Assembly: GCF_016863615.1 (NCBI RefSeq)
Contig: NZ_BOPF01000024.1
Span: 62,001 to 126,000 of the forward strand
Reading direction: 5' to 3'
Length of the DNA: 64,000 nucleotides
From: Virgisporangium aliadipatigenens
Lineage (GTDB): Bacteria; Actinomycetota; Actinomycetes; Mycobacteriales; Micromonosporaceae
Each line of letters starts with the position of its first letter. The stretch's first letter is position 1. A model generated the notes under the pieces. That model was not told the DNA's origin. It was given only the letters and a program-made list of their open reading frames with translations, and did no database searches. Shown here piece by piece: positions 50,846 to 59,253 of this stretch. The position numbers were made by a program, and so were the translations under genes.

Positions 50846-51709
50846 ATGACCGAGCACCCTTACACCTTCCCGTCGCAGCGCCCCTCCGCGCTGATCCCGC
50901 CGGCCCCGACGCCGGTGTACGCCCCGGCCGCGCCGCGGCGGCACCGGTGGACGCGCCGGGTCGCGGCCGCGTTCGCCGTCGCCGCGCTGGCCCTCGGGGG
51001 CGGCGCCGCGGGCGGTGCGACCGCCGTGCGCCTCGGGCAGGAGACCGTCGCCGTCGCCGGCCCGGTCTCCGCCGCCACCGCGACCCGGGCCGCCTCCGGC
51101 GAGCGCAGCCTCGCCGACGTCGCCGCCGCGGTCGCCCCGTCGGTCGTCGCCATCACCGTTCAATCGTCCGGGGGAACGGCCGAAGGCTCCGGCATGGTGC
51201 TCACCGCCGACGGCGACATCCTCACCAACGCGCACGTGGTCGGCGACGGCGGCCGCATCACCGTGACGTTCGCCGACGGGCGCAGCGTCGCCGCGAGCGT
51301 CAAGACGGTGGCCACCTCCACCGACGCGGCCGTCGTCCACGCCACCGGCGTCTCCGGCCTGACCCCGGTGACCCTCGGCGACGGCGGCGATCCGGCCGTC
51401 GGCGAGACCGTGCTGGCGTTCGGCAACCCGCTCGGGCTCGAGGGGAGCGTCACGTCGGGAATCGTCTCGGCGACCCATCGGGACGTCTCCGGCAGTGGCG
51501 GCGACACCACCATGACCGACCTGATCCAGACCGACGCCGCCATCAACCCCGGCAACTCCGGCGGCCCGCTGGTCGACTCGTCCGGCCGCGTCATCGGCAT
51601 CAACACCGCCGCCGCGAGCACCTCCGAGGAGGGCGGCAGCATCGGGCTGGGGTTCGCGATCCCGATCCGGTCCGCGCTCTCCGCCGTGGGCTCCGGGGGA
51701 ACGTCATGA
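50846..51709 (+). CDS. Membrane-anchored trypsin-like (HtrA-type) serine protease lacking PDZ
   Basis: 287 residues. A Pro-rich cytoplasmic N-terminus, one membrane segment near 36-58, then an S1C protease domain with triad His130 (LTNAHVV), Asp160 (STDAAVV) and Ser238 (NPGNSGGPL). The chain ends right after the protease domain; the PDZ domain found in most HtrA/DegP proteins is missing. It would cleave damaged or specific substrates outside the membrane. The start at 50846 has GGGAG unusually close (1 nt), so an upstream start is possible. It overlaps the convergent glycosyltransferase by 6 bp. Confidence 0.88.
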   Translation: MTEHPYTFPSQRPSALIPPAPTPVYAPAAPRRHRWTRRVAAAFAVAALALGGGAAGGATAVRLGQETVAVAGPVSAATATRAASGERSLADVAAAVAPSVVAITVQSSGGTAEGSGMVLTADGDILTNAHVVGDGGRITVTFADGRSVAASVKTVATSTDAAVVHATGVSGLTPVTLGDGGDPAVGETVLAFGNPLGLEGSVTSGIVSATHRDVSGSGGDTTMTDLIQTDAAINPGNSGGPLVDSSGRVIGINTAAASTSEEGGSIGLGFAIPIRSALSAVGSGGTS

Positions 51710-52825
51710 CAGCCGCGCCGGCACCGCGGTGTTCGCCACGGCCAGCGTCGACCAGACCGCGCACATCGTCTCCGCGATCCGGTCCCAGGAGAACTCCGTG
51801 ACCGCCCGGTGCAGCCCGCCCGCGGACAACCGGCGGGCCAGGTCCGGGCGGCGGCGCAGCAGGTCGAGGCGTTCGGCCAGGGCGGCGGAATCCCCGGCGG
51901 GGAACGTCAGCCCGGTCCCGCCGATCACGTGCGGGATCTCGCCGACCTCGCTGCCCACCACGGGCACGCCGCACGCCATCGCCTCCACGAGCACCCGGCC
52001 GAAGCGCTCCCGTTCGACCGAGGGAAGGACCAGCGCGTCCATCCGCGACAGGCACGCGGGCCGGTCGGCGGGACCGGTCGGGCCCTGGCGGAGGACCCGG
52101 CCGGGCCGGCGCCGCGCCGCCTCGTCGACCAGGTCGGACCGGCTCCCCGCGCCGACGAGCAGCACGTCGCAGTCGACCCGCTCGGCCGCCGCCAGCAGGA
52201 CGGCCACGCCCTTGCGCTCCTCCAGCCGCCCCACGAACCCGGCCGTGAAGCGCCCCGACGGGGGAGCCACCGGCGCCGGCGTGAACAGCGCGGTGTCCAC
52301 GCCCAGCGGCACCACCGTCGCCGGACCCTCGTAGCCCTTGGCCCGCAGCACCGACAGCGCCGCGTCCGTCACCGGGAACGCGTGGTCGACCGCGCGGTGG
52401 GCGGTGCGCTCCAGGCGCGGGAACGGCCGCGGGAAGCGGGTCACGACGTTGCGCGCCGCGTAGAGCGTGATCGGCACGTCCGGCCAGCGGCGGCGCAGCC
52501 GGATCGCCTGTGCCGTCGTCAGAAAAGCGGCCTCGCCGATGACGTGCACGACGTCCGGACGTTCGACGGGCAGCCGGCGCATCGTCGCCGGGCGGAACAC
52601 CAGCGACGCCGTGTGCCCGGTGCGGTTCGCGCCCATCAGGTGCGGCACGACGTGGTGGCGCAGCCACGGGAACCGTTCGGAGAGGCGGGCAAGCTCGGCG
52701 ACCGTGCCCGTCGACACGTCGGCGGCCAGCACCGTCACCGCCATCCCGGGCCGGGCGACCAGCGCCGCGAACATGTCCGTCCAGTGCTCGGTGCGCTGAC
52801 CGACGACGGTTATCAGTACGTGCAC
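51704..52825 (-). CDS. Family 4 glycosyltransferase (GT-B)
   Basis: 373 residues, two Rossmann-like halves. N-terminal acceptor half: MHVLITVVGQRTEHWTDMFA; donor half: FTAGFVGRLEERKGVAVLLA, VLLVGAGSRSDLV, and the GT4 sugar-nucleotide signature VLPSVERERFGRVLVEAMAC with the conserved Glu pair. It transfers a sugar to a lipid-linked or surface-glycan acceptor on the inner face of the membrane. GTG start with GGAG 8 nt upstream. It lies 37 bp downstream of the second glycosyltransferase on the same strand, last of this glycan cluster. Confidence 0.88.
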   Translation of the reverse strand: MHVLITVVGQRTEHWTDMFAALVARPGMAVTVLAADVSTGTVAELARLSERFPWLRHHVVPHLMGANRTGHTASLVFRPATMRRLPVERPDVVHVIGEAAFLTTAQAIRLRRRWPDVPITLYAARNVVTRFPRPFPRLERTAHRAVDHAFPVTDAALSVLRAKGYEGPATVVPLGVDTALFTPAPVAPPSGRFTAGFVGRLEERKGVAVLLAAAERVDCDVLLVGAGSRSDLVDEAARRRPGRVLRQGPTGPADRPACLSRMDALVLPSVERERFGRVLVEAMACGVPVVGSEVGEIPHVIGGTGLTFPAGDSAALAERLDLLRRRPDLARRLSAGGLHRAVTEFSWDRIAETMCAVWSTLAVANTAVPARLS

Positions 52826-52862
52826 GGGATGCGCTCCAACGCTTCGGGGTCGTGGGTCGGCC

Positions 52863-54029
52863 TCACGGCAGCAGCCCGTCGAGCAAGCCGCGCAGGCGTT
52901 TGCCGCGGTTGGTCCAGCTGTTGCGCGCGGCGGCCGCCCGGCGCTGGCCCACCCGCGAGTCCCGCAGCGCCTCCGCCACCGCCGCCGCGAACGCCTCCGG
53001 CCCGGCCGCGATCCGTACCGGGCCGGGCCGCTTCACCAGGGCCGGCAACGGCGTCGCCACGACCGGCTTGCCGAGGGCGAGGTACTCGAAGAACTTCTTC
53101 GGGTGGGTGTGGTCCGCCCGACCCCCGACCCGGTACGGGATGAGCCCCACGTCGCAGCCCCGCAGCAGCGCCGGCACGTGGTCGAACGCCACCGGCCCGG
53201 GCAGCCGCACGTTCGGCAGCCGGCGCAGGAGCGCCCGCGCGCCCCGGGTCGACGGCCCCGCCAGCACGAACGTCCACTGTGGACGCATCCGGGCCACCTC
53301 GCTCACCAGGTGGCCGTCGAACGTGCGTTCGTCCACGGTCCCCACGTAGCCGAGCACCGGCCCGGTGGCGGTGAGCCGGCGCACCGGCCCCACCGGCGAG
53401 AACCGGCGCAGGTCGCAGCCGTTCGGCAGGACGACCACGGGCCCACGGGTGCGGGGCAGGCGCGAGGGCAGCGCGGCCGAGGAGGCCAGCACCAGGTCGG
53501 CCGCCCCGACCGCGCGGTCCCACGCCTCGCGCCGCCGCCGCCGGTGCCACCGCCCGGCGAACGTCCAGTCCAGATCGGTGGCGTCGTACACCACCGCCGC
53601 CTCGTCGAGCCCGCCGATCATCGGTGCGGCGAGGTCCTCGTCGATCCAGAGCACCCGCCGGCCCGGCCGTTCGTCCAGCCAGCCGCGCAGGGCGCCGGCG
53701 GCGCAGCGGCGCACCATCGCGTTGGCCGCCGCGACGTGCCGGTGCGCGGGCATCGCCACCGGAACGGTCGCGTGCCACACGTTCAGGCCCACCGGCGTGA
53801 CGACCAGGCCGCGGCGCGGCCGCGGGTCGGGCGGGTCCACGAAGAGCACGCGCCGGTCGACGGCCAGTTCATGGGCGAGGGCGTGCTGGCGGTGGGCGCC
53901 GCCGCGCCAGGGGATGCCGCTGCACATCACCACCCAGTCCCGGGCCGTCTGCCGCAGCGGGGTGTCGGTGCGCGCCGTGTCCCCGCGATCGCGGTCGACG
54001 GTGGCACCCACTCCACTGTGGACGGTCAT
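52863..54029 (-). CDS. Glycosyltransferase (GT-B, family 4/1-like)
   Basis: 388 residues. N-terminal RDWVVMCSGIPWRGGAHRQH and VDRRVLFVDPP; middle VVYDATDLDWTF; donor half VLGYVGTVDERTFDGHLVSE, then VRLPGPVAFDHVPALLRGCD and PKKFFEYLALGKPVVATPLP, which is the typical closing signature of this group. Start ATG at 54029 behind GGAGG (7 nt). The first codons overlap the methyltransferase stop by 4 bp, indicating co-translation. Sugar donor and acceptor unknown. Confidence 0.87.
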   Translation of the reverse strand: MTVHSGVGATVDRDRGDTARTDTPLRQTARDWVVMCSGIPWRGGAHRQHALAHELAVDRRVLFVDPPDPRPRRGLVVTPVGLNVWHATVPVAMPAHRHVAAANAMVRRCAAGALRGWLDERPGRRVLWIDEDLAAPMIGGLDEAAVVYDATDLDWTFAGRWHRRRRREAWDRAVGAADLVLASSAALPSRLPRTRGPVVVLPNGCDLRRFSPVGPVRRLTATGPVLGYVGTVDERTFDGHLVSEVARMRPQWTFVLAGPSTRGARALLRRLPNVRLPGPVAFDHVPALLRGCDVGLIPYRVGGRADHTHPKKFFEYLALGKPVVATPLPALVKRPGPVRIAAGPEAFAAAVAEALRDSRVGQRRAAAARNSWTNRGKRLRGLLDGLLP

Positions 54030-54859
54030 CGGGAGTCCTCCGGGCGGCGGGCCACGAGGCGCAGCAGGTCGCCGAGGCGGGGATGACTGACCCGGGCCGA
54101 ACGGGCGGCCACCGCGTCGGCCACCACCAGGTCCCGCGCGCGGCGCATCCGGGGCAGCGGCCGGCAGTAGTAGCGGGAGAAGACGGTGTCGTACTTCTCC
54201 ACCAGGAAGCCGAGGTCGATGAGGAGTTCGACGAGGCTCCACGGGGTGAAGTGCCAGCGGTGGCGCTCCGGTTGCCACGCCGGCCAGTGCGCGCCGAGGC
54301 GCTGCGCGGCGGCGGAGGCGGCGTTCGGCACCTCCAGGAAGAGCCGGCCGCCGGGCACCAGCGCCGCACGGGCCGCACTGAGGAACGTCCGCGGGTGCGC
54401 GACGTGTTCGAGGACGTGGAACGCGCACACCGCGTCGACCGGCTCGACCGACGGGGCGACCGCCTCGAAGTGGCCCTGCCGGACCGGCATCCCGAGCGAC
54501 TCCACGGCGTAGTGCGCGGAGACGGGGGAGACCTCGATGCCGGTCGCGTCGATGCCGGCCCGCCGCGCCGCCGCGAGGAAGTAGCCGCCGGCGCAGCCCG
54601 CCTCCAGCAGCGTCGCCGGTCGGCAGTGGGCGCGCACCCAGCGCAGCCGCCGGCCGGCCTCGTAGCGGCGCTGCGGCGCGTCGAACCGGTCGTCGTGGCC
54701 GTCGCCGCGACGGGTGACGTCGCCGTGCCGCTCCCGTGCGGCGGCCGGGTCGGCGCTGGTGTGGCCGAGCCCGCATGAGGCGCACTGCCGCACGGCGCCG
54801 TCGAGCAGCGACCGGTGCGGCCGCGGACCGCACAGGACACAGTGGACGGTCATCGTCAT
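54026..54859 (-). CDS. Zinc-ribbon class I SAM methyltransferase
   Basis: 277 residues. The N-terminus carries a zinc ribbon with Cys7, Cys10, Cys26 and Cys29, then a methyltransferase core with SAM motif LLEAGCAGGYFL (about 83-94), EVSP, AFHVLEHVAHP and LVPGGRLFLEVPN. This layout occurs in methyltransferases acting on sugars or glycan intermediates. ATG at 54859 with GGAGG about 5 nt upstream. It is flanked by the flippase (46 bp gap) and the glycosyltransferase (4 bp overlap), which suggests it methylates the exported glycan. Confidence 0.88.
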   Translation of the reverse strand: MTMTVHCVLCGPRPHRSLLDGAVRQCASCGLGHTSADPAAARERHGDVTRRGDGHDDRFDAPQRRYEAGRRLRWVRAHCRPATLLEAGCAGGYFLAAARRAGIDATGIEVSPVSAHYAVESLGMPVRQGHFEAVAPSVEPVDAVCAFHVLEHVAHPRTFLSAARAALVPGGRLFLEVPNAASAAAQRLGAHWPAWQPERHRWHFTPWSLVELLIDLGFLVEKYDTVFSRYYCRPLPRMRRARDLVVADAVAARSARVSHPRLGDLLRLVARRPEDSR

Positions 54860-54905
54860 GGGTTCCTCCGGGGACGGCGGGCGACGGGTCGCGGGTGGGC
54901 GCTGC

Positions 54906-56792
54906 TCACGGCCGCTCCTGCCGGGCATCACCCGCGAAGCCGCCCCAGCCCGTCTGGCGCGCGCGGCGGGCGGCGGAGAGGTACGCGGCCTCGAAGCGTT
55001 CGGTGGGGACCGAGCGGGCGTGGCCGGGTCCGGCGCGGCCCGTGGCGGCGAGGCCGTCGGCGCTGTAGCGGCCGGAGGCGTCGGCGCGGTCGGGGGCGGA
55101 TCGGCGCGTGCCGCCGAGGCGGCCGGCGGTGCCGAAGCCGGCCGCCGTGCCGAGCAGCTCCGCGGGGTCGAGGTACCCCGTGGGGCCGCCCCCGCTCGCG
55201 GCGCCGACGCGGCCGCCGGGGCCGGTGCTGCCGGCCGCGCCGGGTGAGCCCGGGAGGCCGGGGCGGCCGGCCGTACCCCGGTGGCGGGCGAAGCCTCGGT
55301 CGCGTGCGAAGCCGGGGCCGCCGACGGGGCCTCGCTCGTCCGCGGGACCTCCGTGGTGGGCAGGGCCTCGGTGGCGGGCGGGGCTGAGCACGGCGCGCAG
55401 CGACGGCGAGAGCGCGGCGAGCACCGCCAGGAAGACGACCAGCACCAGCCCGCCCCGGCAGGCGATGGCCAGCGCGGCGCCGCCGCGGCCGGCGGCGTCG
55501 GGCAGGTGCCCCGCCGCGCACCACGCGACGGCTCCCGCGACGCCCGCCGCGAACGCCGGCCGCCACGTCGCGCGCAGGACCGGCCCGAGCGGCCGCCCGG
55601 TCTCCCGGTGGAACCGCCCCACGAGGTGCGCCGTCCCGCTGACGACGGCGAGCGCCGTGGCGACCGGCACGCCGGCCGGGCCGAGCAGCCCCAGCAGCGC
55701 GCCGGTGAGCGCCACGTTCAGCGCGGCGGACAGGAGCCCGCCCCGGGTCGCCGGCCCGGGGCGGCCCTCGGCGCGGGCCACGACCGTGGCGGCTCCGGCG
55801 GCGACGGCGAACGCGTGCGCCGGTGCGAGCAGCGCGAGGCAGGTGGCCGCCCAGGGCAGGGGTTCGCCGAGCCAGAGCCGGACCAGCGGATCGGCGCAGA
55901 CCACCAGGACGGCCGCCGCCGGTGCCGCGAACGCCGCGAGTGTGCGCGTGGTGCGCAGGTAGAACCGGTCCAGCCAGGGCGTTCCGCCACGGGTGGCGCC
56001 GTCGGCGGCGGTGGGCCCGAGGGCGTGCAGGACGAACGCGGCCGGCAGGCGCAGGGCGTTCAGGAGGCGGGCACCCAGCGTGAAGCCGCCGGCCAGCACC
56101 GCGCCGTAGCAGCCGGCGAGGAGCAACCCGTCCAGTTCCGTGTCGACGGCGGTGGCGGCGCCCCGCGCCTGCACGCGCGGGCCGTGGTCGCGGATCAGGC
56201 GCAGATGCGCGCGTCTGACCAGGTGCGGCAGCGGCACGAGGTCGGGCCGGTGCCGGCGGGCGGCGGCGGCCGTCACGAGCAGCCGCCCGCACGCCGCCAA
56301 CGCGACCGCCGCCGCGAGGGCGTCGAGGCCGCCGAAGCGCACGGCGAGCACCGCCGCGCAGGCCTCCAGCAGCGCCGTTCCGGCCGAGATCGCCGCGAGC
56401 GCGCCGAGGCGCCGGCCGCCCTCCAGTACCGCGCGCCAGGGCAGTTCCACGCCGGTGGCGAGCAGGGCCACGGCGCACCAGCCGGCGGCCCACTGTCCAT
56501 AGAGGACGGCGGCCGCCAGTGCGGACGTTCCCACGAGAAGACCCCAGAGGAGGCCGACGCCGAGGTGCGCGCCCAGATGGGAGTGGCGGCCGGAGGTGCC
56601 GGCCACCTCGCGGGCCAGGGTCGCGCCGAGCCCGAGGTCGACCAGCGACAGCGCGGCGAGCAGACCGCAGTACACCGCCCACGCGCCGAACGCGTCCGGT
56701 CCGAGCGCGGCGTAGACGACCGGCAGCGTCGCCAGCCCGGCGCCGGCGGCGACGGCTCGGGCGACGAGCGGTGCGGAGGGCCTCGGGGTCAC
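54906..56792 (-). CDS. Polysaccharide flippase (Wzx/MATE-like) with long C-terminal tail
   Basis: 628 residues. About 12-14 membrane segments fill residues 1-465, with no soluble domain between them; the first segment and ALGPDAFGAWAVYCGLLAAL are typical of Wzx-type polysaccharide_synt proteins that flip lipid-linked glycans. The last ~160 residues are a Gly/Pro/Arg/Ala-rich tail with imperfect repeats (for example RGPAHHGGPADERGPV and FARDRGFARHRG), ending in a more ordered segment with RFEAAYLSAARRARQTGWGG. Codon use in the tail is typical, so it is translated. GTG start with AGGAGG 6 nt upstream. First gene of the minus-strand glycan operon. Confidence 0.87.
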   Translation of the reverse strand: MTPRPSAPLVARAVAAGAGLATLPVVYAALGPDAFGAWAVYCGLLAALSLVDLGLGATLAREVAGTSGRHSHLGAHLGVGLLWGLLVGTSALAAAVLYGQWAAGWCAVALLATGVELPWRAVLEGGRRLGALAAISAGTALLEACAAVLAVRFGGLDALAAAVALAACGRLLVTAAAARRHRPDLVPLPHLVRRAHLRLIRDHGPRVQARGAATAVDTELDGLLLAGCYGAVLAGGFTLGARLLNALRLPAAFVLHALGPTAADGATRGGTPWLDRFYLRTTRTLAAFAAPAAAVLVVCADPLVRLWLGEPLPWAATCLALLAPAHAFAVAAGAATVVARAEGRPGPATRGGLLSAALNVALTGALLGLLGPAGVPVATALAVVSGTAHLVGRFHRETGRPLGPVLRATWRPAFAAGVAGAVAWCAAGHLPDAAGRGGAALAIACRGGLVLVVFLAVLAALSPSLRAVLSPARHRGPAHHGGPADERGPVGGPGFARDRGFARHRGTAGRPGLPGSPGAAGSTGPGGRVGAASGGGPTGYLDPAELLGTAAGFGTAGRLGGTRRSAPDRADASGRYSADGLAATGRAGPGHARSVPTERFEAAYLSAARRARQTGWGGFAGDARQERP

Positions 56793-56887
56793 CTGCCACC
56801 TCCTCGCGACGTCTTTGATCGCCACTATGGGGCAGAAACGGGCAGGTAAAGGCCGAAAAACGAAAACAGGGCCATATCCGGAAAGCG

Positions 56888-58660
56888 GTGATGTTCTGGC
56901 CGTATCTCGTGCATAAAGGTGGAGTGGTCGAAACAACCTCGCTTCCGCGCGTCGAGCCCGCGGAGCCCGTCACGCCGTCGCCGCAACGGCGCCGGGGCGC
57001 ACTGCTGGGGGCGTGCGTCCTGGTCGTCGCGGTGGCGGTCGCGGGGACGGGTGTCGGCCGGTTCGGGATCCAGGCGCGCGACGCCGCCGCGCACCTGACC
57101 CGGGCGGCCGCGCTCTTCCAACGGCTCGCCACCGACCTGCGCGAGGGCAGGGTCGGTTCGGCCACATCCACGGCTGCCGCCCTGCGCACCGAGACCCGGG
57201 CCGCCCGCGACCGGACCGCGGGCCCGCTCTGGGGAGTCGCCGCGCTGGCCCCGGGCTACGGCGACGACGTGCGCGCGGTGCGCACCGTCGCGGACGCGCT
57301 CGACGACCTCGCCCGCGACGGGATCGTGCCGCTCGCCCGGGCGGTCGGCGGGTCGGCGCTCGCCGCCGGTGGGCGGATCGACCCGGAGGCGTTGTCCCGC
57401 TCGGCGGCCGCGGTCCTCGCCGCCGACCGGGCCGTGCGGGTGGCCCGCGACCGCGTCGTCGCCCTGCCGCGCGGCGGGCTCACGCGCAAGCTGCGGCGGG
57501 GCGTGGACGGACTGCGCGACCTGCTCGACCGGGCGGTCACCCTGAGCGCGCCGATCGCCCGCGCCGCCGCGCTGGCGCCGCCGTTGCTCGGCGCCGACGG
57601 GCCGCGGACCTACCTGGTCGTCCTGCAGGACAACGCCGAGCTGCGCGCGACGGGCGGGCGTGCCTGGGCCTACGTCGTTCTCGGCGTCGAGTCGGGGGAA
57701 CTGTCCATAGTGGAGCAGGGCACCGCCGAAACGGATCTCGACGCGACGGCCGCGGACGTCAACGCCGGCCCGCACTTCCCGGCGGCGGCAGCGGCCCTGC
57801 GGGAACTGTACCGGCGGCGCCACGGGCGCACCGTCGACGGCGTTCTGGCCACCGACCCGGTCGCGTTGTCCTACCTGCTGCGCGCCACCGGCCCGGTCGA
57901 CGTTCCCGGTGCCGAGCCGCTCACCGCCGAGAACGCCGTGCGCACGCTGCTGTCCGACACGCACGCGACGCGGGACCCGAGGGCGCGCGACCGCTACGTC
58001 GCCGCCGCCGCGCGGGCCGTGTTCGCCGCGCTCCGCCGGCCCGGCACCGACCCGCGCAGCACGCTGGCCGAACTCGACCGCGCCGCCACCGAACGCCGCC
58101 TCCTGCTGTGGAGCGCGCACGAGGCGGAGCAGCGGCTCATCGCGGGCACCGCGCTCGCCGGCACCCTCCCGGAGAGCGACGGCGACAGGCCCACGCTCGG
58201 CGTCTTCCTGAACGACGACACCGGCGGCAAGCTCGGCTACTACCTGCGCCAGTCGGTCGAGGTGCGGGTCGGCGACTGCCGCCCGGACGGCCGGCGCGAG
58301 CTGCACGCGACCGTGGCGCTCGCCTCGACCGCCCCGCGCCGGGGCCTTCCCGAACGGGTTCGCGGCCGGGCCGGCTCCGCCGTGGCGCGCACCGCAGTGT
58401 CGGTGTTCGCGCCGACCGGCGGCGCGGTGGACGGGGCCACGCTCGACGGCCGGCCCGTGCCGATCGACGCGCGCACCGAGCGCGGGCGCGCCGTGGGCAC
58501 GCTGAGCGTGGACCTGGCGCCCGGGGCGCACACCCTGGTCGGGTTCACGCTGCTGACCGCCGACACGCGGCACGGGCCGCGAACGGTTGCGCCCCGCCTG
58601 CGGACCACGCCGGCGGCGACCCCGTGGCTCACGGCGACCGGCACCGCGCCGCGCTGCTGA
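56888..58660 (+). CDS. DUF4012 domain membrane protein
   Basis: 590 residues. One membrane segment near 38-60 followed by a large outer domain of the DUF4012 type: GPRTYLVVLQDNAELRATGG, VNAGPHFPAAAAALRELYRR and TVDGVLATDPVALSYLLRAT. In actinobacteria such proteins sit in exopolysaccharide loci and resemble cell-wall glycan ligase-like folds, but the reaction is not established. The start is uncertain (GTG 56888 or ATG 56891 with GGAAAG just upstream). It is divergent from the flippase operon, sharing a short intergenic region, and fits the glycan cluster. Confidence 0.87.
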   Translation: MMFWPYLVHKGGVVETTSLPRVEPAEPVTPSPQRRRGALLGACVLVVAVAVAGTGVGRFGIQARDAAAHLTRAAALFQRLATDLREGRVGSATSTAAALRTETRAARDRTAGPLWGVAALAPGYGDDVRAVRTVADALDDLARDGIVPLARAVGGSALAAGGRIDPEALSRSAAAVLAADRAVRVARDRVVALPRGGLTRKLRRGVDGLRDLLDRAVTLSAPIARAAALAPPLLGADGPRTYLVVLQDNAELRATGGRAWAYVVLGVESGELSIVEQGTAETDLDATAADVNAGPHFPAAAAALRELYRRRHGRTVDGVLATDPVALSYLLRATGPVDVPGAEPLTAENAVRTLLSDTHATRDPRARDRYVAAAARAVFAALRRPGTDPRSTLAELDRAATERRLLLWSAHEAEQRLIAGTALAGTLPESDGDRPTLGVFLNDDTGGKLGYYLRQSVEVRVGDCRPDGRRELHATVALASTAPRRGLPERVRGRAGSAVARTAVSVFAPTGGAVDGATLDGRPVPIDARTERGRAVGTLSVDLAPGAHTLVGFTLLTADTRHGPRTVAPRLRTTPAATPWLTATGTAPRC

Positions 58661-58666
58661 GCCTCC

Positions 58667-59239
58667 CTACTTCGCGCGGGTCACCGTGGTGGCGTTCATG
58701 CTCTCGCCGGAGCGGGCGCCGTCGACCGTCACCGTGGATCCGACCGTCAGATCCTTGAGGGAACCGGGCTGAGCCGTCCGCACCGTCGTGGCGTCGCTGG
58801 TGCGCACCGTCAGCACGGTGCCGTCGGGCAGTTCGACGTAGACGGTCGTGCCGTCGACCAGCTTGACGGTGCCGGTCACGGCGGCGCCGGCGCTCGCACC
58901 GGCCGCGGCGCTCGGGTTCGTTCCGGGGTCCTGGCCCTGGCCGCGGCGCATGCCCTGTCCGCCCTGCGCTCCCTGGGCGCCCGGTGCGCCGCCGGGGAAG
59001 CCGTAGCCGCCGGTGGGCCCCTGCTGCGCGCTCGCCGCGGCCGGAGTGCCGTAGGACTTCTGCACCTGCGCGCCCGCCGCGAAGCAGGCCACCGCCAGCG
59101 CCACCGCGCCCAGCCCCACCGTCAGCCGGGTCATCGCGGGCCTGCGGCGGCGCGCCGCCAGTTCGGCGTTCAGATCGTCGGTGAACGGATCCTCGGTCAG
59201 CTCCAGCACGGCGGTCTCGACCGGGTCGTCGGCTTTCAT
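58667..59239 (-). CDS. Single-pass membrane protein with DUF5666-like domain
   Basis: 190 residues. A cytoplasmic N-terminus (ADDPVETAVLELTEDPFTDD), one membrane segment near 37-58, a Gly/Gln/Ala-rich linker (about 70-105), then a small beta-barrel domain (TGTVKLVDGTTVYVELPDGT, then SLKDLTVGSTVTVDGA) of the DUF5666/OB-like kind. It is 14 bp downstream of the MacB-type permease and is probably the last gene of the export operon, perhaps an envelope accessory factor. Confidence 0.82.
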   Translation of the reverse strand: MKADDPVETAVLELTEDPFTDDLNAELAARRRRPAMTRLTVGLGAVALAVACFAAGAQVQKSYGTPAAASAQQGPTGGYGFPGGAPGAQGAQGGQGMRRGQGQDPGTNPSAAAGASAGAAVTGTVKLVDGTTVYVELPDGTVLTVRTSDATTVRTAQPGSLKDLTVGSTVTVDGARSGESMNATTVTRAK

Positions 59240-59253
59240 CGTTGGTTCCACCC

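Noticed and set aside
54906-55395. Frameshift as the cause of the flippase's low-complexity tail
   Set aside because: Third-position GC stays high in the annotated frame up to the stop, and the tail ends in a complex, ordered-looking segment.
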